DNA of 64,000 nucleotides from Legionella bozemanae (lineage in GTDB: Bacteria; Pseudomonadota; Gammaproteobacteria; Legionellales; Legionellaceae), in NCBI RefSeq assembly GCF_001648595.1, contig NZ_LBAW01000014.1, forward strand, positions 1 through 64,000, given 5' to 3'. Position 1 is the stretch's first letter. Each line of letters begins with the position of its first letter. Shown here in pieces: positions 36,584 to 47,600 of this stretch. The notes under the pieces were generated by a model. That model was not told the origin of the DNA. It made no database searches and was given only the letters and a program-made list of their open reading frames with translations. The translations under genes and the position numbers were made by a program.

Positions 36584-38377
36584 TTAACTCGATTGCAGAA
36601 TGCGTTCCAATTCGCCTTTTGCTTGCCGTGAGAAATTGATGAGATCGCTTTCTTTTTCAAAAAAATCAAAGGATTGAATTAATGTCTCTTCGTCATGTCT
36701 TTGGAATGCTATTGCTTTTTTCTGTATGTCCTCATGTTTGTAACCCAGGAATTTCATAATTTCCTTGGTCATACTCAAAGAGGAATCAAATAATTCTCTA
36801 ATGAAATAATCAACACCTACTCGATATAATTCATAAGCATGACGACGGTTGCGAGCGCGAACAAAGATTTTGAGGTGAGGGAAATGTTGTTTCGCTAACT
36901 TGACAATCTTTAAATTTGCATCTGGATTTCCAACAGCAACTATGAGAAGTTTGGCATGTTCCGCACCAGCGCTTTTTAACAAATCCAATCGGCTGGCATC
37001 CCCAAAATATCCTACATAACCAAATTTTCTGAGTAACTCAATTTGTTCTGCATTTTTTTCTAATACCGTAATTTTTATATTTTCACCATTAAGCAAACGT
37101 CCAATAATTTGTCCAAAACGTCCATAACCTGCAAGAATAATTCCATTTCTTTCATTGATGGAGTCATATTCACGTTCAGGTAAGAAACTCATAAACTTGG
37201 GGATGATGAAGCGCTTATAGAGAAGGATTAAAAAGGGAGTGGCAAGCATGGATAATGCAACAACAAGAGTAAAAAAAGCTTCATATTCCGGGCTGATTAC
37301 TTTAATTATGCCGGCATATTCAAAGAGTACAAAGGCAAATTCACTTCCTTGAGATAAAGCAAAAGCAAAACCTACAGCTTGCAGCTTGCTTAAATCAAAC
37401 AAAAATCCTAGAAAATACAAAATAGCAGCCTTAAGCGTAATTAAAGCAAACACCGTGATGAGGATCAGCATTGCTTTCTGTGAAAAAAGAGAGAAATTCA
37501 TTGCCATTCCTACAGAAATAAAAAATAATCCAAGCAAAATTCCTTTAAAAGGTTGAATGTCTGCATCAACTGCATGTTTGTACTGAGAGTTAGCTAATAC
37601 AACCCCCGCAATAAATGCCCCTAAAGCAGGAGATACGCCTATAGATTCCATTAATAAAGTAACGCCAACTACTAAAGCAAGCGAAAAAGCGGTAAATACT
37701 TCACGTAAATTGGTTTTGGCAATAATTAAAAATAAATGTCTAGATAAATAATGACCAATTAAAATAACGGATCCAATAACGCCAGCAACAAAAATAGCAT
37801 ATAACCATCTTGGTAGATGCATAATGAATGCAGACTCATGGATATTAACTTGGATGTTTCCGTGTTGTGCGAGTAATGGGATAATAATTAATATAGGAAT
37901 TACAGCAATATCTTGAAATAACAATACAGCAAATGAAGTCTCACCTTCTGCTGTTTTGAGCAGGTTTTTTTCTTGGAGCATTTGCAATACAAGAGCTGTT
38001 GACGAAAGGGACAACGCCATACTTACTGTCAAAGTTGCTCGCCAATCAAAACCGAGCATAAGTCCAATTGCTGTTAAGATACTTGTAGTTAAGAGGACTT
38101 GTAAACCACCTAAGCCTACAATGAGTTTGCGAAGCTTCCATAACATGGCCGGTTCCAATTCCAAACCAATGAGAAATAACATCATAACTACGCCAAACTC
38201 ACCAAAATTCATAATTTGTTGAGTGTTTCCTATGAGTTTTAATCCAAATGGACCAATAAGAATACCAACTATAAGATAGCCCAGGACCGATCCTAGTTTG
38301 AAACGGCTGGCAATAGGAACCATAATGCAAGCTGAAGCAAGAAAGATGAAAACATTAAGTAATAAGTGACCATTCAT
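36584..38377 (-). CDS. Kef-type monovalent cation:proton antiporter with RCK domain
   Basis: A 597-residue CPA2-family antiporter. The N-terminal ~390 residues have 12-13 membrane helices (VFIFLASACIMVPIASR, GYLIVGILIGPFG, FGEFGVVMMLFLIGLELEP); the C-terminal RCK/TrkA-N domain has a Rossmann GYGRFGQIIG at about 415. KefB/KefC in E. coli exchange K+ for H+ and are gated by glutathione adducts, protecting against electrophiles. The glutathione-binding details cannot be judged here, so I leave the symbol empty. 16 nt separate it from ychJ upstream, on the same strand. Confidence 0.88.
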   Translation of the reverse strand: MNGHLLLNVFIFLASACIMVPIASRFKLGSVLGYLIVGILIGPFGLKLIGNTQQIMNFGEFGVVMMLFLIGLELEPAMLWKLRKLIVGLGGLQVLLTTSILTAIGLMLGFDWRATLTVSMALSLSSTALVLQMLQEKNLLKTAEGETSFAVLLFQDIAVIPILIIIPLLAQHGNIQVNIHESAFIMHLPRWLYAIFVAGVIGSVILIGHYLSRHLFLIIAKTNLREVFTAFSLALVVGVTLLMESIGVSPALGAFIAGVVLANSQYKHAVDADIQPFKGILLGLFFISVGMAMNFSLFSQKAMLILITVFALITLKAAILYFLGFLFDLSKLQAVGFAFALSQGSEFAFVLFEYAGIIKVISPEYEAFFTLVVALSMLATPFLILLYKRFIIPKFMSFLPEREYDSINERNGIILAGYGRFGQIIGRLLNGENIKITVLEKNAEQIELLRKFGYVGYFGDASRLDLLKSAGAEHAKLLIVAVGNPDANLKIVKLAKQHFPHLKIFVRARNRRHAYELYRVGVDYFIRELFDSSLSMTKEIMKFLGYKHEDIQKKAIAFQRHDEETLIQSFDFFEKESDLINFSRQAKGELERILQSS

Positions 38378-38393
38378 AATTTAACTCTAATTG

Positions 38394-38873
38394 TTATTTT
38401 GCATGACAATTTTTAAATTTTTTGCCGCTTCCACAAGGGCAGGGTGCATTACGTGCAACTTTGGATTTGCTGATTTTATTTAATTTTTCTTTATGCACGC
38501 CATCGATATAGAACCAACGACCATTTTCTTTATGGAATTCACTTAACTCATGAATAAATTTTATTTGGTTATGCTCGGAAAAACGTGCTGTAAATTCAAC
38601 AAAGCCTTTATCGGGACCAGACATACTTTGATGCATTACTTCTAAATCAATCCAGGTCACACTTTTAGCCCATTGCTCTGCTTCTATTTCATTAAAGCCT
38701 GTTAACGCCTTGCCTTTCATTGTATTTTTGATGTAATCCATTTTGCCCATACTGTAAGCAGTATATCTTGAGCGCATCAATTGCTCAGGAGTTTCTGGAA
38801 GTTGCTTGTTGTCGATGTATAAACCGCAACACAGTTCATATGTATTTTGTGATCCACAAGGACAAGATGACAT
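38394..38873 (-). CDS. ychJ: YchJ-family protein with SEC-C motifs
   Basis: A 159-residue protein with two zinc-binding SEC-C-like motifs: [14 protein letters not shown] at the N-terminus and [13 protein letters not shown] at the C-terminus, flanking an NTF2-like middle ([19 protein letters not shown]). It is the YchJ arrangement. Function unknown, perhaps chaperone-like or a SecB-targeting zinc protein. It may form an operon with the Kef antiporter (16-nt spacing). Confidence 0.92.
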   Translation of the reverse strand: MSSCPCGSQNTYELCCGLYIDNKQLPETPEQLMRSRYTAYSMGKMDYIKNTMKGKALTGFNEIEAEQWAKSVTWIDLEVMHQSMSGPDKGFVEFTARFSEHNQIKFIHELSEFHKENGRWFYIDGVHKEKLNKISKSKVARNAPCPCGSGKKFKNCHAK

Positions 38874-38968
38874 GATATGATCCAGCTAAAAGTAAAAATT
38901 GGATTTTGGATTATATGCGATATAGCATTAAATTTTTACTGAATTACACATTATTTAGGGTAAAAATA

Positions 38969-39829
38969 ATGAATTCTTATTTATTGACACAAAACATAGA
39001 GCAAATCGATCAACAAAAAAGTGTGAATCTATTAGAGATGGGCAAGGTCCTGTTTTTTCCGGAATATTTTTTCGCTGATGTGGACCCGCTTTTGCTGTCT
39101 GAAAACGTGTTGGATGGCAGTCGTAAAAATGTAAGTTACGATATTCGTACTAAAAAGTTAAGTGCCTTTAAAAAGGATATTAACAGTTTGGATTCCAAGC
39201 TTAGTCATATGATGCATGGTTATGCAGAGTTTGCACATCAATTAATTCAAACAGTTCTCCCTTCTTATGTGGCCCATTTACAATGGGGTAGAACGAGTTT
39301 CAGGCCTGCGCAAATTAATGGACGTATTTCCTCGAAACGTAAAGATGATACTCGGTTGCATGTCGATTCATTTTCGGCAAGCCCGGTACATGGATTAAGG
39401 ATTTTACGCGTTTTTTGTAATATTAATCCTCATAATGAACCACGAGTTTGGAATCTTGGTGAACCATTTACCGATGTTCTTAATCGTTTTGCACCTAAAA
39501 TTGCTCCATACAGTAAAATGAAAGCAAAAATGCTGAATCTCGTTAAAGCAACAAAAACTTTGCGTTCTCCTTATGATCATTATATGTTGCATTTACATGA
39601 CACGATGAAGTTGGATGATGCTTATCAGGCAAGTGTTGAAAAGGTACAAATTGATTTTCCTGCCAAGAGCACTTGGATAGTTTTTACCGATCATGTGTCG
39701 CATGCAGCATTGAGCGGCCAGCATTTGTTAGAACAAACGTTCTATCTGCCGGTTAATAAAATGACAACTCCGGATTATTCACCATTAAATCAATGGAAGA
39801 AAATTAGACCTGAGTTAAATTTTTGTTAG
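38969..39829 (+). CDS. kdoO: Kdo 3-hydroxylase KdoO
   Basis: A 286-residue Fe(II)/2-oxoglutarate-type oxygenase that hydroxylates the Kdo of lipopolysaccharide inner core. The iron-binding H-x-D is in DTRLHVDSFSA (about residues 130-133) followed by LRVFCNINPHNEPRVWN, and the second half has TDHVSHAALSG with the distal His. I start at ATG 38969, with AGGG (38957-38960) 8 nt upstream; the longer in-frame start at 38906 lacks one. It modifies the outer-membrane lipid A-core. Confidence 0.9.
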   Translation: MNSYLLTQNIEQIDQQKSVNLLEMGKVLFFPEYFFADVDPLLLSENVLDGSRKNVSYDIRTKKLSAFKKDINSLDSKLSHMMHGYAEFAHQLIQTVLPSYVAHLQWGRTSFRPAQINGRISSKRKDDTRLHVDSFSASPVHGLRILRVFCNINPHNEPRVWNLGEPFTDVLNRFAPKIAPYSKMKAKMLNLVKATKTLRSPYDHYMLHLHDTMKLDDAYQASVEKVQIDFPAKSTWIVFTDHVSHAALSGQHLLEQTFYLPVNKMTTPDYSPLNQWKKIRPELNFC

Positions 39830-40148
39830 TTATATAACGTTGTAATGTGCATTTTTCTAATTTAGCAATTCGGTCATTTAGCGTATGGCCAATTACTTAT
39901 CTGGTTAATAGAGGAAATTGTGTGCTCTTGATTTCTATATATCTTTCCTGGATGAAACTTATTGAATAGTACAATGAAAAAATGAAAAAGCGTTTTATAG
40001 TATGATTTTTCAGATTTTTTATTAATCAGATTGTTATTTAATTGCGTATTTTTGTGGGCTAAAATTATTTTTACTCTGATTTTTTTGCTACCCACACGAA
40101 AATTCGTTATCATGAACTTCACCATTTTTCTCAAGGAACGTAGTTTTT
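39830..40148. other. 319-nt promoter region of the mdtABC operon
   Basis: It is AT-rich, with no gene that I can support; a reverse-strand 86-codon frame (39874-40134) has low-quality composition. It should contain the promoter of the efflux operon; I find no operator with symmetry. AAGGA near 40134 serves as ribosome binding site of mdtA. Confidence 0.45.
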
Positions 40149-41384
40149 ATGGAAGTGGAAAAATCACCAAAGAGTAAAAAAACGGTGATTACTGAATTAT
40201 GGCGAGAACGCTTCCCTACACAAAATTTGTTAATCCTGCTCATCATTTTAATTATTCTAGTTGTTGTAGTGTGGTTCTATATTTTCACTAAAAAATCAAA
40301 AAATGCTGGCCCTAAACCTATTCCTGTTGTTGCCGGGATTTCTACAATTCATGATGTGCCTATTTATGTTTCAGCACTAGGTACAGTAACACCGGTTTAT
40401 ACTGTGACTTTGCAAACCCAAATCAATGGTTTATTGATGAAGGTGCTGTTTAAAGAAGGCCAACTGGTTAAAAAAGGCCAATTACTTGCTCAAATAGATA
40501 AACGCCCTTATGAAGCATTATTGACTCAATATGAAGGCGATCTAAAGCGGGATTTAGCGCTATTGGCGAATGCAAAAATTGATTTAAAACGTTATCAAAA
40601 ATTATGGAAAGAAGATTCGGTTTCGCAACAAACTTTAGCAACACAGCAATCAGTTGTGGAGCAATATGAAGGTAATGTTAAAACAGATCTGGGTATGATT
40701 GAGAGCACTAAAGTCAATCTTATTTATTGCGATATTATTTCACCAATTAATGGACGGATCGGTTTGCGGTTGGTTGATCCTGGTAATTTTGTTCAAACCT
40801 CAAATACCCAAGGTATTGCAGTGATAACTACTCATGATCCAATTACCGTTATTTTCCCTGTTGCAGAAGATTATGTACCGCAAATTGCACCACAAGTTTA
40901 TGCTGGCAAAGAAATGCAAGTGCAAGCTTATGATCGGCAGCAAGAACATTTACTTGCAACTGGAAAAGTTTTAGCTTTGGATAACCAAATTAGTACTACA
41001 ACTGGAACCGTAAGACTTAGAGCGATCTTTAATAACGAAAAAAATAAATTGTTTCCCAATCAGTTTGTTAATATAAAAATTTTGGTTGAAACATTGCATC
41101 GAGCAATCGTTGTGCCGACAGCTGCTGTTCAACATTCAACAACAGAAGACTTTGTTTATATTATTAATCCTAATCACACAGTAACAGCTCAAAAAGTTAT
41201 TGCAGGACCTGCCAGCGAGGATGATACAGTAATCAAAAGTGGTTTATTAGCTGGTCAAAATGTAGTAATAAATGGCGCTGATAAATTAATGAATGGATCT
41301 AAGATAGTGGTCAAAAATGAGCATTCATCCAGTGCTCCAGTTCAAAAAAAAGGTAATAATCACAAAGTATACAGTGTCACATGA
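40149..41384 (+). CDS. mdtA: MdtA-type RND periplasmic adaptor
   Basis: A 411-residue membrane fusion protein anchored by one N-terminal helix (about 27-48). It shows the biotinyl-lipoyl halves (VSALGTVTPVYTVTLQTQINGLL... and the later ...YCDIISPINGRIGLRLVDPGNFVQ), an alpha-hairpin between them and a beta-barrel with FPVAEDYVPQI and GKVLALDNQISTTTGTVRLRA; the latter are MdtA hallmarks. It links the two RND pumps to the outer membrane channel. Stop overlaps mdtB's start by 4 nt (ATGA). Confidence 0.93.
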   Translation: MEVEKSPKSKKTVITELWRERFPTQNLLILLIILIILVVVVWFYIFTKKSKNAGPKPIPVVAGISTIHDVPIYVSALGTVTPVYTVTLQTQINGLLMKVLFKEGQLVKKGQLLAQIDKRPYEALLTQYEGDLKRDLALLANAKIDLKRYQKLWKEDSVSQQTLATQQSVVEQYEGNVKTDLGMIESTKVNLIYCDIISPINGRIGLRLVDPGNFVQTSNTQGIAVITTHDPITVIFPVAEDYVPQIAPQVYAGKEMQVQAYDRQQEHLLATGKVLALDNQISTTTGTVRLRAIFNNEKNKLFPNQFVNIKILVETLHRAIVVPTAAVQHSTTEDFVYIINPNHTVTAQKVIAGPASEDDTVIKSGLLAGQNVVINGADKLMNGSKIVVKNEHSSSAPVQKKGNNHKVYSVT

Positions 41385-44300
41385 GTATCTCGGGTCCATT
41401 TATCGCAAGAGCCATAGCCACTTCATTATTGATGTTTGCTATTTTTCTAAGCGGAGCTCTCTCATACAAGCTGCTGCCTGTTTCTGCTTTGCCTGATGTG
41501 GAATACCCCACAATTCAAGTATCAACTTTTTATCCTGGAGCAAGTCCAAATGTCATGGGAACCACAGTGACTGCTCCGCTTGAGCGGCAATTCGGGCAAA
41601 TGCCGGGCTTGGAGCAAATGACTTCAAACAGCTCGAATGGCTCATCCATAATTACTTTGCAATTTAATTTGGATATGAGCCTGGATGTTGCCGAGCAAGA
41701 GGTACAACAAGCGATTAATGCTGCAAGCAGTTACTTGCCGGCTGATCTTCCTAATCCTCCAATTTACAATAAAGTAAACCCGGCAGATACGCCGATTCTA
41801 ACTTTAGCATTAACTACAAATACACTACCTTTAACTCAAGTAGAAGATTACGCAGAAACCCGCATTGTTCCTAAAATGTCCCAATTATCCGGGGTGGGTT
41901 TGGTCAGCATTGGTGGCGGACATAGGCCTGCAGTACGTATTCAGGCTAATCCTAATGCATTATCCGCATACGGACTCACTATGGAAAATATACGTTCTAT
42001 AGTGATGGCTTCAAATGTGAATGCTGCTAAAGGAAACTTTGATGGCCCGCGTCTGGCCTATACGATTAATTCAAATGATCAGTTGTTGTCCGCTGAGGAT
42101 TATCGCCCATTAATTGTTTCCTACCAGAACGGTGCTCCAGTTCGTTTATCGGATGTAGCCCATGTGATTGATGGTGAAGAAAATACCATGCAGGCTGCAT
42201 GGATGAATAAAGAGCCGGCAATTATTCTTAATGTGCAACGTCAGCCCGGAGCGAATGTAATCGAGGTAGCAGAGCGAGTCAAAAGTTTGTTAAAGCAAAT
42301 GCAAGCGGCAGTTCCTGCGGGGATTCATATAAAAATACTTACAGATCGTACGGCAAGTATTCGCGCCTCTGTAGAAAATGTGCAATTTGAATTGCTCTTG
42401 TCGGTAGCATTGGTTGTTATGGTAATTTTTCTATTTTTACGTAAATTATCAGCGACAATAATTCCCAGTATTTCCGTGCCATTGGCACTTGTAGGTACTT
42501 TGGGCCTCATGTACTTGCTTGGGTTTAGTCTTAATAACCTTACTTTGATGGGATTAACAATTGCTGCGGGCTTTGTGGTTGATGATGCGATTGTGATGAT
42601 TGAAAACATCATACGCTATATCGAAATGGGTGAAAAACCTTTGGATGCTGCACATAAAGGAGCAGCTCAGATTGGTTTTACTATTGTTTCTTTGTCGATT
42701 TCACTTATTGCGGTATTGATTCCTTTGCTTTTTATGGGAGATATTGTTGGTAGATTATTCCGTGAGTTTGCACTGACTTTAACCATAACCATTGCCATTT
42801 CAGCTTTTGTGTCTTTAACATTAACCCCTATGCTCTGTTCTCGGATCCTAAAGCCACAGAGTGAAAGCAAAGTGAGTGATTTAGAGCGATTTTTGGAACG
42901 TCAATTAGATTATCTCATTGGTCGATATAAAGCTTCTTTGCATTGGGTTCTTTCACGACACTCTTTAGTATTACTGATTTTCTTTATTACCGTGTTAATC
43001 ACTGGCATTTTATTGTATCTCATTCCTAAAGGTTTTTTTCCCATTCAGGATACTGGGCTCATTCAAGGAATATCTGTAGCTTCCGAATCGGTTTCATTTA
43101 AAGAAATGACCAGGCGACAGCAAGAGTTGGTGCGTGCAGTGCTTTCTGATCCCGCAGTTGAAAATGTATCATCCTTTATAGGTATTGATGGCACGAATAT
43201 CACATTAAATAGCGGGCGCATTTTGATCAACTTAAAATCTGTAGAACAACGCCCAGGTGTCATAGAGGTGATGAGTCGATTGCAATCAAAAATTGATAAG
43301 GTTGTTGGTGCTTCTTTATATATGCAACCTGTCCAAGATTTAACTATTGATACATTAGCCAGCCGCACACAATATCAGTACAGCATTAGCGCTCCTGATA
43401 GAGAAGATGTGACGAAGTGGTCCAATTTGATGTTGGAAAAAATGCGCCAGCTCTCCATTTTAAAAGACGTCAATACAGATCAACAAAATATGGGTTTGGT
43501 CACTTCGATTGATGTTGATCGTGATACTGCATACCGACTGGGCATTAGTATGCAAATGATAGACGATACTTTATATGATTCGTTTGGGCAGCGGCAAATA
43601 TCCATTATGTTTACCCAACGAAACCAATATCGCGTTGTATTGGAAGTATTGCCTTTTTTACAAAGAGAGGCGGTTGCTTTTGATAATATTTATATTAATT
43701 CCTCAGTGACTAATTCTTCAACAAGCTCCTCGATGAATTCTTCAGTGTTAAATAATAACGGAACAAATTATCTCATGAATAATTCGTCCTCAGCCAATTC
43801 ACCGCGTTTGGGTTCTTTTGAAGCTGTGACTTTAAGCGGCTCTGTACCAATCAAGACTTTTGCTCGTTGGAAGCGAGCAGTTGGACCGTTAGTCATTACT
43901 CATAAAGATCAATTTCCATCGGCAACCCTTTCATTTAATCTCGGCAATAATGTGTCCTTAGGTGATGCGGTGACCCAAATTGAGGCTGCTAAAAAAAGTC
44001 TCAATATGCCGCTCAATGTAGAAGCTGATTTTCAGGGAACAACAAAAAATTTTCAAAAATCGCTTGCCAATGAGGGATGGTTGGTAGTCGCCGCTGTGGT
44101 CGTAGTATATATTATATTGGGCGTACTTTATGAAAGTTATATTCATCCATTAACTATTTTATCTACCTTGCCATCTGCCTCAATGGGGGCGTTGCTTGCA
44201 TTATATATAACAAGAAATGAACTGAGTATCATTGCTTTGATTGCAATTATTCTGTTGATTGGTATTGTATTAAAAAATGCCATTATAATGATCGATTTTG

Positions 44301-44611
44301 CGCTTGAACAAGAGCGTGAATACAAACTCAAACCTGAAAACGCAATATTTGAAGCGGCCTTATTACGTTTTAGACCCATATTGATGACTACTATGGCCTC
44401 TATGCTTGGTGCTATTCCTTTAGCATTCAGTGGCGGGATTGGCGGGGAATTGCGACGGCCTTTGGGTATCACGATTATTGGCGGGTTAATAGTAAGTCAG
44501 TTAGTGACTTTATATACAACGCCTATTATTTATCTGACGTTTGATCGTATATCGCGTAAAGTAATGAGTTATGGCAAACGCAATCCCAGTGCCAGGGAGG
44601 TGGGATTGTGA
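41381..44611 (+). CDS. mdtB: MdtB-type RND efflux pump subunit
   Basis: A 1076-residue hydrophobe/amphiphile RND transporter with twelve membrane helices and two large periplasmic loops. Features: N-terminal FIARAIATSLLMFAI, the GLTIAAGFVVDDAIVMIEN block at about 400 (helix 4 with the relay Asp pair), and helix 10-12 blocks ending in LRRPLGITIIGGL. It works as a heterotrimer with MdtC. Odd feature: an insertion of about 40 Ser/Asn-rich residues near 770-806, absent in typical family members. Overlaps both neighbours by 4 nt, so translation is coupled. Confidence 0.93.
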   Translation: MSISGPFIARAIATSLLMFAIFLSGALSYKLLPVSALPDVEYPTIQVSTFYPGASPNVMGTTVTAPLERQFGQMPGLEQMTSNSSNGSSIITLQFNLDMSLDVAEQEVQQAINAASSYLPADLPNPPIYNKVNPADTPILTLALTTNTLPLTQVEDYAETRIVPKMSQLSGVGLVSIGGGHRPAVRIQANPNALSAYGLTMENIRSIVMASNVNAAKGNFDGPRLAYTINSNDQLLSAEDYRPLIVSYQNGAPVRLSDVAHVIDGEENTMQAAWMNKEPAIILNVQRQPGANVIEVAERVKSLLKQMQAAVPAGIHIKILTDRTASIRASVENVQFELLLSVALVVMVIFLFLRKLSATIIPSISVPLALVGTLGLMYLLGFSLNNLTLMGLTIAAGFVVDDAIVMIENIIRYIEMGEKPLDAAHKGAAQIGFTIVSLSISLIAVLIPLLFMGDIVGRLFREFALTLTITIAISAFVSLTLTPMLCSRILKPQSESKVSDLERFLERQLDYLIGRYKASLHWVLSRHSLVLLIFFITVLITGILLYLIPKGFFPIQDTGLIQGISVASESVSFKEMTRRQQELVRAVLSDPAVENVSSFIGIDGTNITLNSGRILINLKSVEQRPGVIEVMSRLQSKIDKVVGASLYMQPVQDLTIDTLASRTQYQYSISAPDREDVTKWSNLMLEKMRQLSILKDVNTDQQNMGLVTSIDVDRDTAYRLGISMQMIDDTLYDSFGQRQISIMFTQRNQYRVVLEVLPFLQREAVAFDNIYINSSVTNSSTSSSMNSSVLNNNGTNYLMNNSSSANSPRLGSFEAVTLSGSVPIKTFARWKRAVGPLVITHKDQFPSATLSFNLGNNVSLGDAVTQIEAAKKSLNMPLNVEADFQGTTKNFQKSLANEGWLVVAAVVVVYIILGVLYESYIHPLTILSTLPSASMGALLALYITRNELSIIALIAIILLIGIVLKNAIIMIDFALEQEREYKLKPENAIFEAALLRFRPILMTTMASMLGAIPLAFSGGIGGELRRPLGITIIGGLIVSQLVTLYTTPIIYLTFDRISRKVMSYGKRNPSAREVGL

Positions 44612-47600
44612 ATCTATCCTCTTTATTCATTAAAAAACCTATTGCCACTATTCTATTAGCGTTTGGATTAAGTTGCGCGGGAATTCTTGCATTTAATTTA
44701 TTACCTGTTGCTCCATTGCCACAGATTGATTTCCCGACAATTACAGTACAGGCGCAATTACCAGGAGGTAGCCCTGAAATTATGGCAACTTCAGTTGCAG
44801 CACCCTTAGAGCGACAGATAGGTCGAATTGCGGGGGTCACTCAACTGACGTCATCAAGTACGTTAGGACAAACTAATATTATCGTGCAATTTAACTTATC
44901 GCGTGATATTGATGGGGCTGCACGAGATATCCAAGCAGCGATTAATGCTTCATTAAGCCAATTGCCTACTAATTTGACTAACAATCCTACTTATCGCAAG
45001 GTAAATCCTGCTGATGCACCAATTATGATTATTGCATTGACCTCGGACAAATATACTCCAGGACAGATGTATGATGTTGCATCAACTATATTACAGCAAA
45101 AAATTTTGCGTCTTGAAGGAATAGGGCAGGTGAATGTTGGAGGAAGTTCATTGCCTGCTGTGCGTATTGAAATTAATCCCACAGCATTAAATCAGTATGG
45201 AATTGGATTGAATCAACTCGCCACAACAATTGCCAATGCCAATGTGAATTTGGCAAAAGGACAATTGATTCATAATGATACTGTTTCAATCATCAATAAT
45301 AATGATCAGATGCATAAGGCAAGTGAATATGCGCCGCTGATTATTAATTATTTCAATAACCAGCCTATACGTCTTTCTGATGTTGCTCATGTGTTCGATT
45401 CAGTTGCTGATGTTCATGCTGCAGGTTTGGCCAATGGGAAACCAGCGGTGCTTCTGGTTTTATTTAAACAGCCAGGTGCCAATGTAATTAAAACAGTGGA
45501 TCATGTAAAACAAATCTTGCCGCAACTTGAAGCTTCTATATCCAAAGATATTAAATTAAATATTTTGATGGATAGAACAACTACGATTCGCACTTCGTTA
45601 CATGATGTGGAACTTACACTGCTCATTGCGATGTGTCTAGTAATTTTTGTTACCTATCTTTTTCTTGGAAGTCTTAGAGCGATGATGATTCCAGGTATTG
45701 CAGTTCCGCTGTCTTTGCTTGGTACTTTTGCGGTAATGAAATTATTAAATTACAGCTTGGATAATTTATCGCTTATGGCTTTGACTATTTCCACAGGTTT
45801 TGTGGTTGATGATGCCGTTGTTGTATTGGAAAATATTTCGCGCCATATCGCCATGGGCAAAAAACCAATGCAGGCTGCTTTTGATGGGTCAAAAGAAATT
45901 GGTTTTACCGTGTTATCGATCAGTATTTCCTTAATTGCAGTATTTATTCCAGTTTTATTTATGAGCGGCATTGTAGGCCGTCTATTTCGTGAATTTGTGG
46001 TGACACTTTCTATCGCAATTCTGATTTCACTCGTTGTTTCATTGACACTGACACCAATGATGTGTTCTCGGATGTTGCATGAGAATGAAGGAGAAAAAAG
46101 CAATTTTTTTATGCGCTTTACAGAGCGGGTGCGTTTGCGTTATGCAAATGGTTTGCATTGGGCATTGCTTCATCCAGGATTGATGTTGATTCTCACTGTT
46201 GCGACAGTTTTATTGACCGCATATTTGTTTGTTGTAATACCGAAAGGATTTTTCCCACAACAAAATACGGACAGGATAGCAGGCTCTCTCCAAGCAGATC
46301 AAAATATTTCATTTCAAGCGATGAAAAAAAAATTGATTCAATATGTTGCGGAAATTTATAAAGATCCAGCTGTTGCCAATGTTGCAGCCTTTATTGGCAG
46401 TGGTCCAGGCAATAATACAGCCAATACAGGTTCTGTATTTATTATTCTCAAGCCATCCCAGGAAAATAATACAACTACCGATCAGGTGATAGCAAGATTA
46501 CGCAGTAAATTGTCTTTAATTACCGGGGCAACTTTATACATGCAGTCAGCACAGGATTTAACTGTAGGTGGCCGGCAATCTGCTGCTCAATTCCAGTATA
46601 CAGTGACTGCGGATAATTTAAAGGATCTTACTACTTGGACACCGAGAATTATGGAAGAACTGGCTAAGATTCAGGGTATTGCCGATCTGAATAATGATCA
46701 GCTCAATCATGGTTTGCAAATCTATGTGGATGTGGATCATGATACTGCATCGCGCTTTGGAATTACTCCAGAACAGATTGATCAAGTGTTATATCATGCT
46801 TTTGGTCAAAGTCAGATCTCGGTTATGTATATGCCAATGAACCAATATTTTGTGGTTATGAATGTGGCACAGAAATATTGGCAATCTCCTGCTGTATTGG
46901 ACGAGATTTACGTTAAATCTTCAGCAGGCGACAAAGTACCTTTATCTGCATTTGCCAGTTTTAAACCCGGTTCTACCTTATTGTCAGTAAACCATCTAGG
47001 CCAGGCTCCTGCAGCAACCTTTTCATTTAATTTAATTCCTGGTACCTCGTTGGGTGCTGTGGTTAAAAAGATTTCTACTGCAGTCAATAAAATGAATTTA
47101 CCGCCGACCATGCGTGGTGTTTTTCAGGGAACAGCACAAGCGTTTCAGGAGTCCTTTGCAAACGAAAAATATCTGATAATGACCGCTATTTTGGCAGTTT
47201 ATATCGTACTGGGAATGCTCTATGAAAGCCTGATTCATCCAATAACTATTTTGTCTACTTTGCCATCAGCGGGTGTCGGAGCATTATTGGCTTTATTGTT
47301 ATTTAAGTCTGATTTGAGCATTATTGCTTTAATCGGAATGATTCTTCTCATTGGTATTGTGAAAAAAAATGCCATTATGATGATTGATTTTGCTTTGGAA
47401 GCTGAACGGCTGGACAATAAATCGCCGCGTGAGGCGATTTATGAAGCTGCTTTATTGCGTTTTCGTCCAATTATCATGACTACAATGGCGGCTATATTAG
47501 GGGCCATGCCTTTGGTTATTGGTTTTGGAGTGGGTTCAGAACTACGCCGCCCATTGGGCATTACAATTGTGGGTGGTTTGCTTATGAGCCAATTATTAAC

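Noticed and set aside
39874-40134. 86-codon reverse frame before mdtA
   Set aside because: Lys/Asn/Ile-rich translation of AT-rich DNA, no ribosome binding site, overlaps the likely mdtA promoter.
42325-47420. Many long reverse-strand frames opposite mdtB and mdtC
   Set aside because: Antisense open frames of membrane-protein genes with no protein-like features.
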